Assembly (NCBI RefSeq): GCF_036388275.1
Contig: NZ_DASVSF010000059.1
Span: forward strand, 62,001 to 126,000
Source: Longimicrobium sp.
Lineage (GTDB): Bacteria; Gemmatimonadota; Gemmatimonadetes; Longimicrobiales; Longimicrobiaceae
Direction of reading: 5' to 3'
Length of the DNA: 64,000 nt
Part shown: positions 24,312-32,902 of the stretch, piece by piece
Layout: the number at the start of each line of letters is the position of its first letter
Position numbering within the stretch: the stretch's first letter is position 1
The notes under the pieces: generated by a model
Database searches by the model: none
What the model saw: the letters and a program-made list of their open reading frames with translations, nothing else
What the model was told of the DNA's origin: nothing
Translations under genes and position numbers: made by a program

Positions 24312-26324
24312 TCAGCCCAGCTCGACCCCCAACCGCAGCGTGCGGCCCGGCTGGGGGAGGCCGCACTGGTCGTAGAGGGCCGCGTCCGTGGCGTTCTCCA
24401 CGTCCAGCGTCAGCCTGATCCTGGCCACGCGCCCCCACTCGCGCTCCACCCCACCGTCCAGCCGCGTCCCGTCCTTCAGGCGGACCATCCGTTCCTTTTC
24501 GGCGTGCAGGCACCACTGCGCGCCCACGTACGACGCGCGGCTCCGGGCGCGCAGGCGCCACGGCAGGTCCAGCCGCGCGTCGAGCCCGGCCCGTGCGGAG
24601 GGAATGTTCTCCGGCCGCCGCTGCCCCTGGGGCGCGGTGGGGTCGTGGATGTGCACCCGCTGCAGCATCAGGTCGGCGGAAAGGGAGAGCGCGCGATGGC
24701 GGGTGGTGGCGAGCAGCTCCACGCCCGTGCTCTGCATCCGGTCGCGGTTCTCGCGCCGGAACCGCCCGCCGCCCACCGCCGTACGGACGATGGCGTCCGA
24801 CAGGTGGTGGCGGAACGCGACGCCCTGCACGTCCACGGGCCCGATCGCGGCCGTGACGCCCATCTCCACGCCCAGCAGCCGTTCCGGGCGCAGCCCCGGG
24901 TTGGGCTCGAACCGCCCGAGCGATCCCGAGTAGAGCTCGCGGAGCGACGGGATGCGGGCGCGGCTGCTGACGGAGGCGTGAAGGCGCACGGAGCCGCCCG
25001 GCCGCGCGCTCACGCCGGCGCGCATTCCCACCGCCCGCAGGGGGCGAAGGGCAGGCTTGTCTCCCGATTCCGGGGTGTCGGCCGCGTCCATCACCGCGCC
25101 CCCGGTCAGCTGAACGGCCCCCAGCGCCACCTCGCCCTCGGCGCCCAGGCTCCACAGGCGCTGGCGATACCGCGCGAACGGATCGTCGTCCACGCGCTCG
25201 CGGTGCCGGATGTCCGCATGGGTGAACGCGTACCGGAGGGTGGCGTGCGCCCCGGCGGCGTGCTCCGCAGTCGTCCGCAGGGTTACCGTGCCATCCCGCC
25301 ACCGCTCCCGCGCCTCGACGGCGTCGTACGACAGGTCGCCGTACTGCTCCAGCTCCGTCGCGGCGGCATCCACCCCCACGCTCGCCTCCACCCGCGCCGG
25401 CCAGGTGGCCGGGCCGCCCGCGGACAGCGCCAGCAGCGAGCGCGAGGTGGCCGGGTAGCGCCACAGCCGCGGCTCGCGCAGGTGCAGCTCCGGCGGCACG
25501 CCGCGCGACCCGCGCAGCACGCTCAGCGAGGCGCCGGCCCACGCGCCCGCGCCGCCCTCCGCCCGCGCGCCGACGTACGCCTGCGCCTGCTCGAAGTCGC
25601 TGTTGGCGCGCAGCCCGCCCGCGGCGCCCGAGTCGCTCACGGGGGAGGGGAGCGGCTGCCCCGGCCGCCGCCGCACGCCGGCGGACGACGAGAGCGACAC
25701 CCTGCCGCCCCCCACCGCCGTCGACACGCCCGCCTGCCCGGAAGCCGACACCCCGCCCGCGTGGTCCGCGCCCATGCGCAGCGTGGGCGGGGCGCCGCCG
25801 ATGGGAGAGCGCACCTGCACCACGCCGCCGAGGGTGTTGGGGCCGTGCAGCAGCGACGCCAGCCCCCGCACCAGTACCAGCCGCCCTGCCGCGGGGACCA
25901 GCGAGGGGTCCGCTCGCCCGTCCCACGTCAGCGAGATGGGGACGCCGTCCATCACCACGGCTACCTGGCGCGACTCGGAGCCGCGCACCGACAGCTCCAC
26001 CTCGCCGCGCGAGTTCTCGCGCACGCCGACGAATGGAATCCGGCGCAGCGCCTGTGCCAGCGTGGGTGCGGCCGGAAGCGCGAGCGAGTCCGCGTCCGCG
26101 ACGATCGCGCTGGCGCCGCCCACCACGGAGGCCGCCGCCGGCACGGAAACGACCACCGCCTTCAGCCCGACCGTGCCCACGGTGTCGGGACGCTCCTGGG
26201 CCGCCGCGGCGCCTGCGCGAAGCCCGGCGAGCACCGCGGCGATGCGTACCGCGAGCTGGGCGAGCCGGCGCCGGGCGACAAATGCGTGAGGCACGATGGG
26301 AACGGAAGCAGGGACGCGGTGCAT
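24312..26324 (-). CDS. TonB-dependent outer membrane receptor
   Basis: A 670-residue protein with an arginine-rich N-terminus and signal (AQLAVRIAAVLAGLRAGAAAAQE), a plug domain (L-S-V-R-G-S-E-S-R-Q-V-A-V-V-M-D-G-V-P, then L-L-H-G-P-N-T-L-G-G-V-V-Q-V) and a long beta-barrel with R-I-P-S-L-R-E-L-Y and N-P-G-L-R-P-E-R. These receptors import chelated metals, vitamins or glycans. The ligand is not evident. The final residues are R-L-G-V-E-L-G, without the terminal aromatic residue that helps barrel assembly in most outer-membrane proteins. Confidence 0.88.
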   Translation of the reverse strand: MHRVPASVPIVPHAFVARRRLAQLAVRIAAVLAGLRAGAAAAQERPDTVGTVGLKAVVVSVPAAASVVGGASAIVADADSLALPAAPTLAQALRRIPFVGVRENSRGEVELSVRGSESRQVAVVMDGVPISLTWDGRADPSLVPAAGRLVLVRGLASLLHGPNTLGGVVQVRSPIGGAPPTLRMGADHAGGVSASGQAGVSTAVGGGRVSLSSSAGVRRRPGQPLPSPVSDSGAAGGLRANSDFEQAQAYVGARAEGGAGAWAGASLSVLRGSRGVPPELHLREPRLWRYPATSRSLLALSAGGPATWPARVEASVGVDAAATELEQYGDLSYDAVEARERWRDGTVTLRTTAEHAAGAHATLRYAFTHADIRHRERVDDDPFARYRQRLWSLGAEGEVALGAVQLTGGAVMDAADTPESGDKPALRPLRAVGMRAGVSARPGGSVRLHASVSSRARIPSLRELYSGSLGRFEPNPGLRPERLLGVEMGVTAAIGPVDVQGVAFRHHLSDAIVRTAVGGGRFRRENRDRMQSTGVELLATTRHRALSLSADLMLQRVHIHDPTAPQGQRRPENIPSARAGLDARLDLPWRLRARSRASYVGAQWCLHAEKERMVRLKDGTRLDGGVEREWGRVARIRLTLDVENATDAALYDQCGLPQPGRTLRLGVELG

Positions 26325-26419
26325 GCGGCGCAGCGGGGTGAAACGAGAGCTTCGAACGTCGCGTATACCATCGCGCGAATCCCGCGCCAGCGGACGCCGC
26401 ACGGCCCAACTGTGAGCTC

Positions 26420-26776
26420 GTTCGCGGCAGTGGAGTGAAACAAGTTTGGGCGCACCCCGTTGTAAAGGCCACACGACAGCAGGCCAGTCCACGAAGGTGG
26501 ACTTCGTGTGGTCGTTGCCGCGAATTCATTCGCCCGAGGAGGCCTGGGGGCATTCCTGTGAGGGGAGGCCCAGGCCCGGGCCTGGGCCTGGGGGCTCCCG
26601 CCAGGGAAGGCCGAGGCTCAGGTTTCCGTGCCGCTGCCGCGCCCAAGCGGGGACGTTGCCTCAGCCAGATCCCACGGCCCTGCGAAGCATGTACTGCGGG
26701 CCGGTCCAGTGCGTTCGGGCCCCTGGATGACAGATTTGTCTTTGCGATGCAAGAGCGCGCAATTCCTGCGCAGCTC
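26420..26776. repeat. 289-bp repeat unit, copy 3 (with 68-bp insertion)
   Basis: This is the same unit as at 22052, but longer by about 68 bases. The extra segment lies after GAATTCATTCGCCCGAGGAG and holds the self-complementary GGCCCAGGCCCGGGCCTGGG stretch. Its hairpin reads AGTCCACGAAGGTGGACT. Confidence 0.75.
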
Positions 26777-27058
26777 GTTCGCGACAGCGGAGTGAAACCA
26801 GTTCGGGCGCGCCCCGTTGGAGAGGCCACAGGACAGCAGGCCAGTCCACGAAGGTGGACTTCGTGTGGTCGTTGCCGCGAATTCATTCGCCCGAGGAGGC
26901 CGAGGCTCAGGTTTCCGTGCCGCTGCCGCGCCCAAGCGGAGAGGCATCCGCAGCCAGATCCCACGGCCCTGCCCGGTATGTACTACGGTCCGGCCCGGTG
27001 CGCCCGGGCCTCTGGATGACAGATTGGCTTCGCGATGCGAGAGCGTGCGATTCCTGAG
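26777..27058. repeat. 289-bp repeat unit, copy 4
   Basis: This copy is in direct tandem with copy 3. It ends GATGACAGATTGGCTTCGCG, like copy 2, so each pair has the same internal/terminal order. It lies upstream of the alpha-2-macroglobulin gene. Confidence 0.8.
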
Positions 27059-27169
27059 TCAGAGCACGGTGCCCCGGCCCGGCCATGAACATCCTGTTCC
27101 GCGCGCTGATTCGCGCACTATCTTGATCTCGCGCAGGTCCAGCGTCCCACCCTCCCGTCCTCCCCACAA

Positions 27170-30100
27170 ATGCGCCGGCTCTCCACCCTTCTGGTCGTGC
27201 TCGCCGGGCTTACCGGCGTGTTCGTGCTCCGCGCCGAGTCTTCGTGGCAGACCGGCCCGGTGCTGGGCGTGCTGCGGACGGCGCCGGACTCCGCCGCCCA
27301 GCCCGGCGACGTGGTCACCGTCACCTTCGACCGGCCCGTGGCGGGTGGCCTGGAGGAGATGGTCAGCGCCGAATCGCTCTTCCGCATCGAGCCGGCCGTT
27401 CCAGGAAAGGCCGAGTGGCGCGACCCCGTGACGCTGCGCTTCACTCCGGCCGCGCCGCTTCGCCCCGGCACCACGTACACCGTCACCATCGCGAACGACT
27501 TCGCGGCGATGGACGGCGCGCGCCTGCCGCGCCCCCACCGCTTCTCCTTTCGCGTGCGTGGACCGACGGTCCTCACCGGCTACCCCGTGGGCCCGCACGC
27601 CGCGCCGCAGTTCCTGGAGCGGGAGCCGCGCTTCTTCGTGCTGGTGAGCAGCGCCGTGGAGCCCGGCGCGCTGGCCGCCGCCAGCCACGTGGCGATGGAA
27701 AAGCCCTGCGGCGGCGTGTCGCGCGTGGCCCTGCGCGGCGTGGGCGCGCGGCCCATCGGCGAAGACGACCCGGAGTGGCTGCGGTACTTCGGCGCCACGG
27801 GGAACGACGCGGCCGACGACCTGCGGCGCGTGGTGGAGTTGGCCCCCGCGCAGCCGCTCCCGCCCGGGTGCTCGGCCGCGCTGGTGCTTCCCGCGGGGAC
27901 GGACGAGGACGCGGGCGACGACCTGCGCTGGCCCTTCGCCACGTACGGCCCCCTGCGCGTGGTGAAGGGCGGCTGCCCCGCCAGCGGCGGATGCCACTAC
28001 GGCCCGGCGGTCATCGAGTTCTCCACCCCTGTAAGCGGCGCCGAGGTGCTGCGCCACGTGCACTTGGACCGCGACCGGCCGTTCACCGTCCGCGACACCA
28101 GCGTCGAGCGGGCGGTCTGGACGCTGGAAGGGCGGCTGGCGCCCCGCCGCGCCTACACCATCACGATAGATCCCGAGCTGACCGACATCTTCGGCCAGCG
28201 GCTGGGCGCCGCGCGCCGGATCGCGTTCACCACCCCCGGCGTTCCGCCCTCCGTCGTGCATCCCCACGGCAAGCTGGTCGTGGAGCGCGAGGGCTTCCGC
28301 ACGCTGGCGGTGCAGCACGTGAACGTCGATACGCTGGACGTGCGCATCGTCCCCGTTCCCGACACGCTGGAGGGACGGCTGCTGAGCAACGGGTGGGGCG
28401 GATGGAACGACGTGTGGACGACGCTGGCCCCGCGCGCGCAGCGGCGCCGCATTCCCGTGCGCAACGAGCGCGACCGCAGTTCCGTCACCGGCGTGGCCCT
28501 GGCCACGCCCGATGCGCGGCGGGGCGCCAGCGGCACCATGATGCTGGTGGAGGTGAGCGGCAGGGGCGTCGACAGCCTGGACGGCCGCCATCCCGTGGCG
28601 CTGGTGCAGGTGACGGACCTGGCGGTGCACGCCCGCGTGGGGGTGGACCAGGCCGTCGTCTGGGTGACGGGGGTGAAGGGCGGCGAGGCGCGGGGCGGGG
28701 TGGAGGTTTCGCTTCACGACGGGTCCGGCGCAGTACGCGCCACCGGCCGCACGGACGAGCGGGGGATCGCCACGCTCACCGGCTTCCGCCCCCTGCCGCC
28801 GCGGCGAAACGAGACCTGCGCGGAGGGCGCGGAGTGTCCGTCTGCGCCGCCGGTGGAGGGGTACGTGGCCGCGCGCAGCGGGGCGGACCGCGCGGTGGTG
28901 GGCATCAGCGAGTACGATCCGGACCTGTCACCCTATCAGTTCGGCCAGTACGGCGCCTGGGGCGAGGAGCGCGCGCCTGCCGCCGGCGCCGTCTTCACCG
29001 AGCGCGGCATCTACCGCCCTGGCGAACCCGTCTACGCAAAGGCCATCATCCGCCACGGTCCGCTGGGCTCGCTGGCGCCGCCCGCCCCCGGCGACTCGAT
29101 TCGCTGGCGCTTTACGGACCGCCAAGGCGAGCCCCTGCGCGAACGGACCGTCCCCCTCAGCCGCTTCGGCACGGCGGACCACACCTTCCGCCTCCCCGCC
29201 GACGCGGCCCTGGGCGACTACGGCGTGCAGATCCTGCTGCACCGAGATCGCGAGTGGCGGCAGGTGGGCTTCGCCAGCTACCAGGTGGCCGAGTACCGCC
29301 CGCCGGAGTTCCTGGTGGAAGTCGCCACGACCCCCGAGCCGCGCTTCGCCGGGCAGCGCCTGCGGGCCACCGTGGGCGGACGCTACCTGTTCGGCGCGCC
29401 GATGGGGCGGGCGCCGGTGCGCTGGTCGGCCCGGCAGGTGCCCGCGTCGCCGTGGGAGCTGGAGATTCCCGGCACCGAGGGGTGGTACCTGGGCGACACG
29501 GGCGAGTGGTGGGACGAGGAGTGGGAAGACGCCGTGGTGCTGGCCAGCGGCGTCGATACGCTGGATGCGCGGGGATACCGCGAGCTGGACGTGGCGCTCC
29601 CGGCCCTGCCGAAGGGCCGCCCCGTGCGCGTGAGCGTCGTCGCCGAGGTGGCGGACGCCAACCGGCAGGTTGTCGCGGGCGTCGCCTCCGTCCTCGTCCA
29701 TCCCGCGGAGTTCTACGTGGGCGCCCGGCCCGAGGGCACCGGCTACTTCTGGTCCGCCGGCACCCCCGTGCGCGTGGGCGTCACGGCCATCCGTCCGGAC
29801 GGGCGCACCGTCGCCGGTGTGGCGGTCACAGGCGCGGTGGTGCGCCGCGAGTGGCACCGCGTGCGCCGCAACCGGGGCGGGATGTACGACGAGGTGGGCG
29901 AGTGGGTGTCGGACACGGTGGCCACGTGCGTCGTGAGGACCCCCGGTACCTGCGCCTTCACCCCCCGCGCGGGCGGCACCTACACCGTCTCGCTGACCGC
30001 GACGGACGCGCAGGGGCGGCAGGCGCGGACCACCTTCACCCGCTGGGCCGTGGGCGGCGACTGGGTGCCGTGGAACGACGAGGGCAAGTTCTCGATGGAC

Positions 30101-32902
30101 GTGGTCCCCGACAAGCAGCGCTACTCGGTGGGCGACACGGCCACGGTGCTCATCGCCTCGCCCTTCACCGAGGCGGAGGCGTGGGTGACTGTGGAGCGCG
30201 AGCGGGTGCTGGAGCAGCGTCGCATCCGCATCACCTCCGGCACGCACACACTCAAGATTCCCATCACCGAGGGGTTCGCGCCCAACGCCTTCGTCTCGGT
30301 GATCGTGGTGCGCGGGCGCAGCGCGCCGCCGGGCACCGTGGACGATCCCGGCCGGCCGACGCTGCGCGTGGGCTACGCCGAGCTGCGGGTGACGCCCGAG
30401 GTCAAGCGGCTGGCGGTGGAGGTGACGCCGCTGCAGCCCGAGTACCGCCCCGGCGACAGCGCCCGCATCCGCGTTCGCGTGCGCGATGGCGCCGGGCGCG
30501 GACAGGTGAGCGAGGTGACGCTGTGGGCGGTGGACGAGGGCGTGCTTTCGCTTACCGGCTACAAGACGCCGGACCCGCTGGAGCTGCTCTACCAGCCGCG
30601 CGGCGTGGGAATGCGGCTGGGGAGCAACCTGGTGGCCGTAGCGCCGCAGGTGCCCGAGGGGCAGAAGGGCACGCGGAATCCCGGCGGCTCCGGCGGGCAG
30701 GACCTTACGGGCATCCTCCGCTCGCGCTTCCGTCCTACCGCGTTCTTCGTGGGATCGGTGGTGACGGACGCCAATGGCGAGGCCGTGGTCACGGGCGGGC
30801 TGCCGGACAACATCACCACCTTCCGGGTGATGGCCGTCGCGGTGACCGCGGGCGACCGCTACGGCTCCGGGCAGTCGCCGCTGCTGGCGACGCGCCCGCT
30901 GATCGCCCGGCCCGCGCTCCCGCGCTTCCTGCGCGAGGGCGACGAGTTCACGGCGGGCGTGGTGGTCAACCATCGCTTCGGCCGGTCCGTGAACGCGCGG
31001 GTGACCGTGCAAGCAACCGGCGTGACGATGTCCGGCGTGGCCCAGCGCGACGTGACGCTGGTGGCCGGGCGCGGCGCGGAGGCGCGCTTCGGGTTCCAGG
31101 CGCCCGTGCTGGGGGACAGCGCCACCTTCCGCTTCGGGGTGACCGGGGGCGGCGAGGCCGATGCGGTGCAGGTGCGCATTCCCATCCACCCCGCCAACCG
31201 CCCCGTCGTGCAGACGTCGTCCGGGGTGCTGCGTGACACGGCGACCGTGGAGTTCATCCTGGCCCCCGAGGCCGATCCCGCCCGCTCGCGGGTGGAGCTG
31301 GGCTTCGGCACGTCGCCGCTGTCGCTGGTGCGGGCGTACGGGCGGCGGCTGGATTTGTATCCGTACGAATGCACCGAGCAGCTTTCCAGCGGCGTGCTTC
31401 CGCTGATCGGCCTCTACCGCGCCCGCGCCGACCTGGGCGAGGGCGCCGTGCCGGCGGACGCGCACCAGCGGATCGCCGCGGTCGTGGCGATTCTCGGGCG
31501 CAGGCAGCGGGCGGACGGCGGCATCGGATTGTGGGATGCGCGCGGATGGACGTCGCCCTGGCTGACGGCGTACGCGGGGCGGGTGATGCTGGAGGCGCGC
31601 GGGGCGGGCGTGGAGGTGAGCGACACCGTGCTCGCGCGGATGGGCCGCTACCTGGAGGCCAGCCTTCGCGAGCCGGAGGTGATTCGCGCCGTGCTGGACC
31701 CCACGCAGCAGCGGCTCGAGGCGGTCCTTAGCGAGCGGCTGGCCGCGGCGGACTTCCTCAGCCGCCTGGGCCAGCCCAACGTTCCGGCGGAGAACCAGCT
31801 GCTGGGCCAGGCCGCGCGCCTGTCGTGGGAAGACCGCCTGTCGCTGGCGGAGATGCTGATGCGGCGCGGCGCCACGGTGCCCGCGCGGCAGCTGGTGACG
31901 GCGGCATGGGACGGCGTGCAGATCCGGGGCACGCGCGCCGTGCTGCCGGCCAGCGCCTTCCGCCGCGACTTCTACTTCGCGAGCCGCGTGCGCCCCGCCG
32001 CGCGGCTGCTGACGGCCACGCTGGCCGTGCAGCCGGAGCACCCGGGCATTGGCGCGCTGGTGGAGACGCTGGTGCAGGAGGGACGCGCCGACGCGCGCGA
32101 GCCCTGGAACACGCAGGACTACGGCGCCGCGGTCCTGGCGCTGCTCCGCTTCCAGGAAACGCAGCGCGGCGCGACGGAGCGCAGCGTCCGCCTGCGCGTG
32201 GGCGAGCGGACGCGCGTCGAAACGCGCGCGCGCCACGGCGAGCGCGGCGACACCGTGCCCGATCTCGCCGGGCTGCTGACGACCCTGCCGGACGGGCGTC
32301 GGGCGCTGCGCCTGTCGCTGGACGCGCCCAGCGGCGGCCCGCCCGTCTATTACCACGTCTCCGTGCGCGAGGTGGTGTCGCGGCCCACGGCGACGCCGCT
32401 GGACCGGGGGATCGCCGTGGAGCGCTGGTACGAGACGCTCGACACCCGCCGCCCCATCACCAGCGTGGTGGAGGGCCAGGTGGTGCGCGTGCGGCTGCGG
32501 CTGACCGTTCCCGACGACCGGCAGATGGTGATCCTGGACGATCCGCTCCCCGCGGGACTGGAGGCGGTGGACCTTAGCCTGCGCACCGTCAGCCCGTTCG
32601 CGATCGACGCCTTCGCCGAGGGCGGCGAGGGGGAGGACGAGGGCCTCGTCTCGGCGTGGTCTTACGGCAGCTGGGATGCGGGGCTGTGGTCGGCGTTCGA
32701 CCACCGGGAGATCCGCGACGACCGCGTGCTCTTCTTTGCCCGCCGGCTGTGGAAGGGGTCGTACACGGCGACGTACCTGGCGCGCGCCACCACGGCCGGA
32801 CGCTTCACCATGGCCCCGGCGCACGCGGAAGAGATGTACAACCCCGGCGTGCACGGCCGCAGCGGCGGCGGCGCCTTCATCATCACCCCCGCCGTGCCGT
32901 GA
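27170..32902 (+). CDS. bacterial alpha-2-macroglobulin family protein
   Basis: A 1910-residue protein with an N-terminal export signal (RLSTLLVVLAGLTGVFVLRA) and successive macroglobulin domains (E-R-G-I-Y-R-P-G-E-P-V-Y near residue 617 is the MG2-type motif). The thioester motif Y-E-C-T-E-Q is intact at Cys1401, so it can trap proteases covalently; a bait region should lie upstream of it, around the A2M core (L-P-D-N-I-T-T-F-R). Bacterial forms protect the periplasm from host, rival or phage proteases. The stop overlaps the pbpC start (GTGA). This gene pair is conserved in many Gram-negatives, where the macroglobulin shields the peptidoglycan repair enzyme. Confidence 0.95.
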   Translation: MRRLSTLLVVLAGLTGVFVLRAESSWQTGPVLGVLRTAPDSAAQPGDVVTVTFDRPVAGGLEEMVSAESLFRIEPAVPGKAEWRDPVTLRFTPAAPLRPGTTYTVTIANDFAAMDGARLPRPHRFSFRVRGPTVLTGYPVGPHAAPQFLEREPRFFVLVSSAVEPGALAAASHVAMEKPCGGVSRVALRGVGARPIGEDDPEWLRYFGATGNDAADDLRRVVELAPAQPLPPGCSAALVLPAGTDEDAGDDLRWPFATYGPLRVVKGGCPASGGCHYGPAVIEFSTPVSGAEVLRHVHLDRDRPFTVRDTSVERAVWTLEGRLAPRRAYTITIDPELTDIFGQRLGAARRIAFTTPGVPPSVVHPHGKLVVEREGFRTLAVQHVNVDTLDVRIVPVPDTLEGRLLSNGWGGWNDVWTTLAPRAQRRRIPVRNERDRSSVTGVALATPDARRGASGTMMLVEVSGRGVDSLDGRHPVALVQVTDLAVHARVGVDQAVVWVTGVKGGEARGGVEVSLHDGSGAVRATGRTDERGIATLTGFRPLPPRRNETCAEGAECPSAPPVEGYVAARSGADRAVVGISEYDPDLSPYQFGQYGAWGEERAPAAGAVFTERGIYRPGEPVYAKAIIRHGPLGSLAPPAPGDSIRWRFTDRQGEPLRERTVPLSRFGTADHTFRLPADAALGDYGVQILLHRDREWRQVGFASYQVAEYRPPEFLVEVATTPEPRFAGQRLRATVGGRYLFGAPMGRAPVRWSARQVPASPWELEIPGTEGWYLGDTGEWWDEEWEDAVVLASGVDTLDARGYRELDVALPALPKGRPVRVSVVAEVADANRQVVAGVASVLVHPAEFYVGARPEGTGYFWSAGTPVRVGVTAIRPDGRTVAGVAVTGAVVRREWHRVRRNRGGMYDEVGEWVSDTVATCVVRTPGTCAFTPRAGGTYTVSLTATDAQGRQARTTFTRWAVGGDWVPWNDEGKFSMDVVPDKQRYSVGDTATVLIASPFTEAEAWVTVERERVLEQRRIRITSGTHTLKIPITEGFAPNAFVSVIVVRGRSAPPGTVDDPGRPTLRVGYAELRVTPEVKRLAVEVTPLQPEYRPGDSARIRVRVRDGAGRGQVSEVTLWAVDEGVLSLTGYKTPDPLELLYQPRGVGMRLGSNLVAVAPQVPEGQKGTRNPGGSGGQDLTGILRSRFRPTAFFVGSVVTDANGEAVVTGGLPDNITTFRVMAVAVTAGDRYGSGQSPLLATRPLIARPALPRFLREGDEFTAGVVVNHRFGRSVNARVTVQATGVTMSGVAQRDVTLVAGRGAEARFGFQAPVLGDSATFRFGVTGGGEADAVQVRIPIHPANRPVVQTSSGVLRDTATVEFILAPEADPARSRVELGFGTSPLSLVRAYGRRLDLYPYECTEQLSSGVLPLIGLYRARADLGEGAVPADAHQRIAAVVAILGRRQRADGGIGLWDARGWTSPWLTAYAGRVMLEARGAGVEVSDTVLARMGRYLEASLREPEVIRAVLDPTQQRLEAVLSERLAAADFLSRLGQPNVPAENQLLGQAARLSWEDRLSLAEMLMRRGATVPARQLVTAAWDGVQIRGTRAVLPASAFRRDFYFASRVRPAARLLTATLAVQPEHPGIGALVETLVQEGRADAREPWNTQDYGAAVLALLRFQETQRGATERSVRLRVGERTRVETRARHGERGDTVPDLAGLLTTLPDGRRALRLSLDAPSGGPPVYYHVSVREVVSRPTATPLDRGIAVERWYETLDTRRPITSVVEGQVVRVRLRLTVPDDRQMVILDDPLPAGLEAVDLSLRTVSPFAIDAFAEGGEGEDEGLVSAWSYGSWDAGLWSAFDHREIRDDRVLFFARRLWKGSYTATYLARATTAGRFTMAPAHAEEMYNPGVHGRSGGGAFIITPAVP

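Noticed and set aside
28928..32854. 1308-codon antisense frame over the alpha-2-macroglobulin gene
   Set aside because: Mirror of third-position GC bias; no domain signal.
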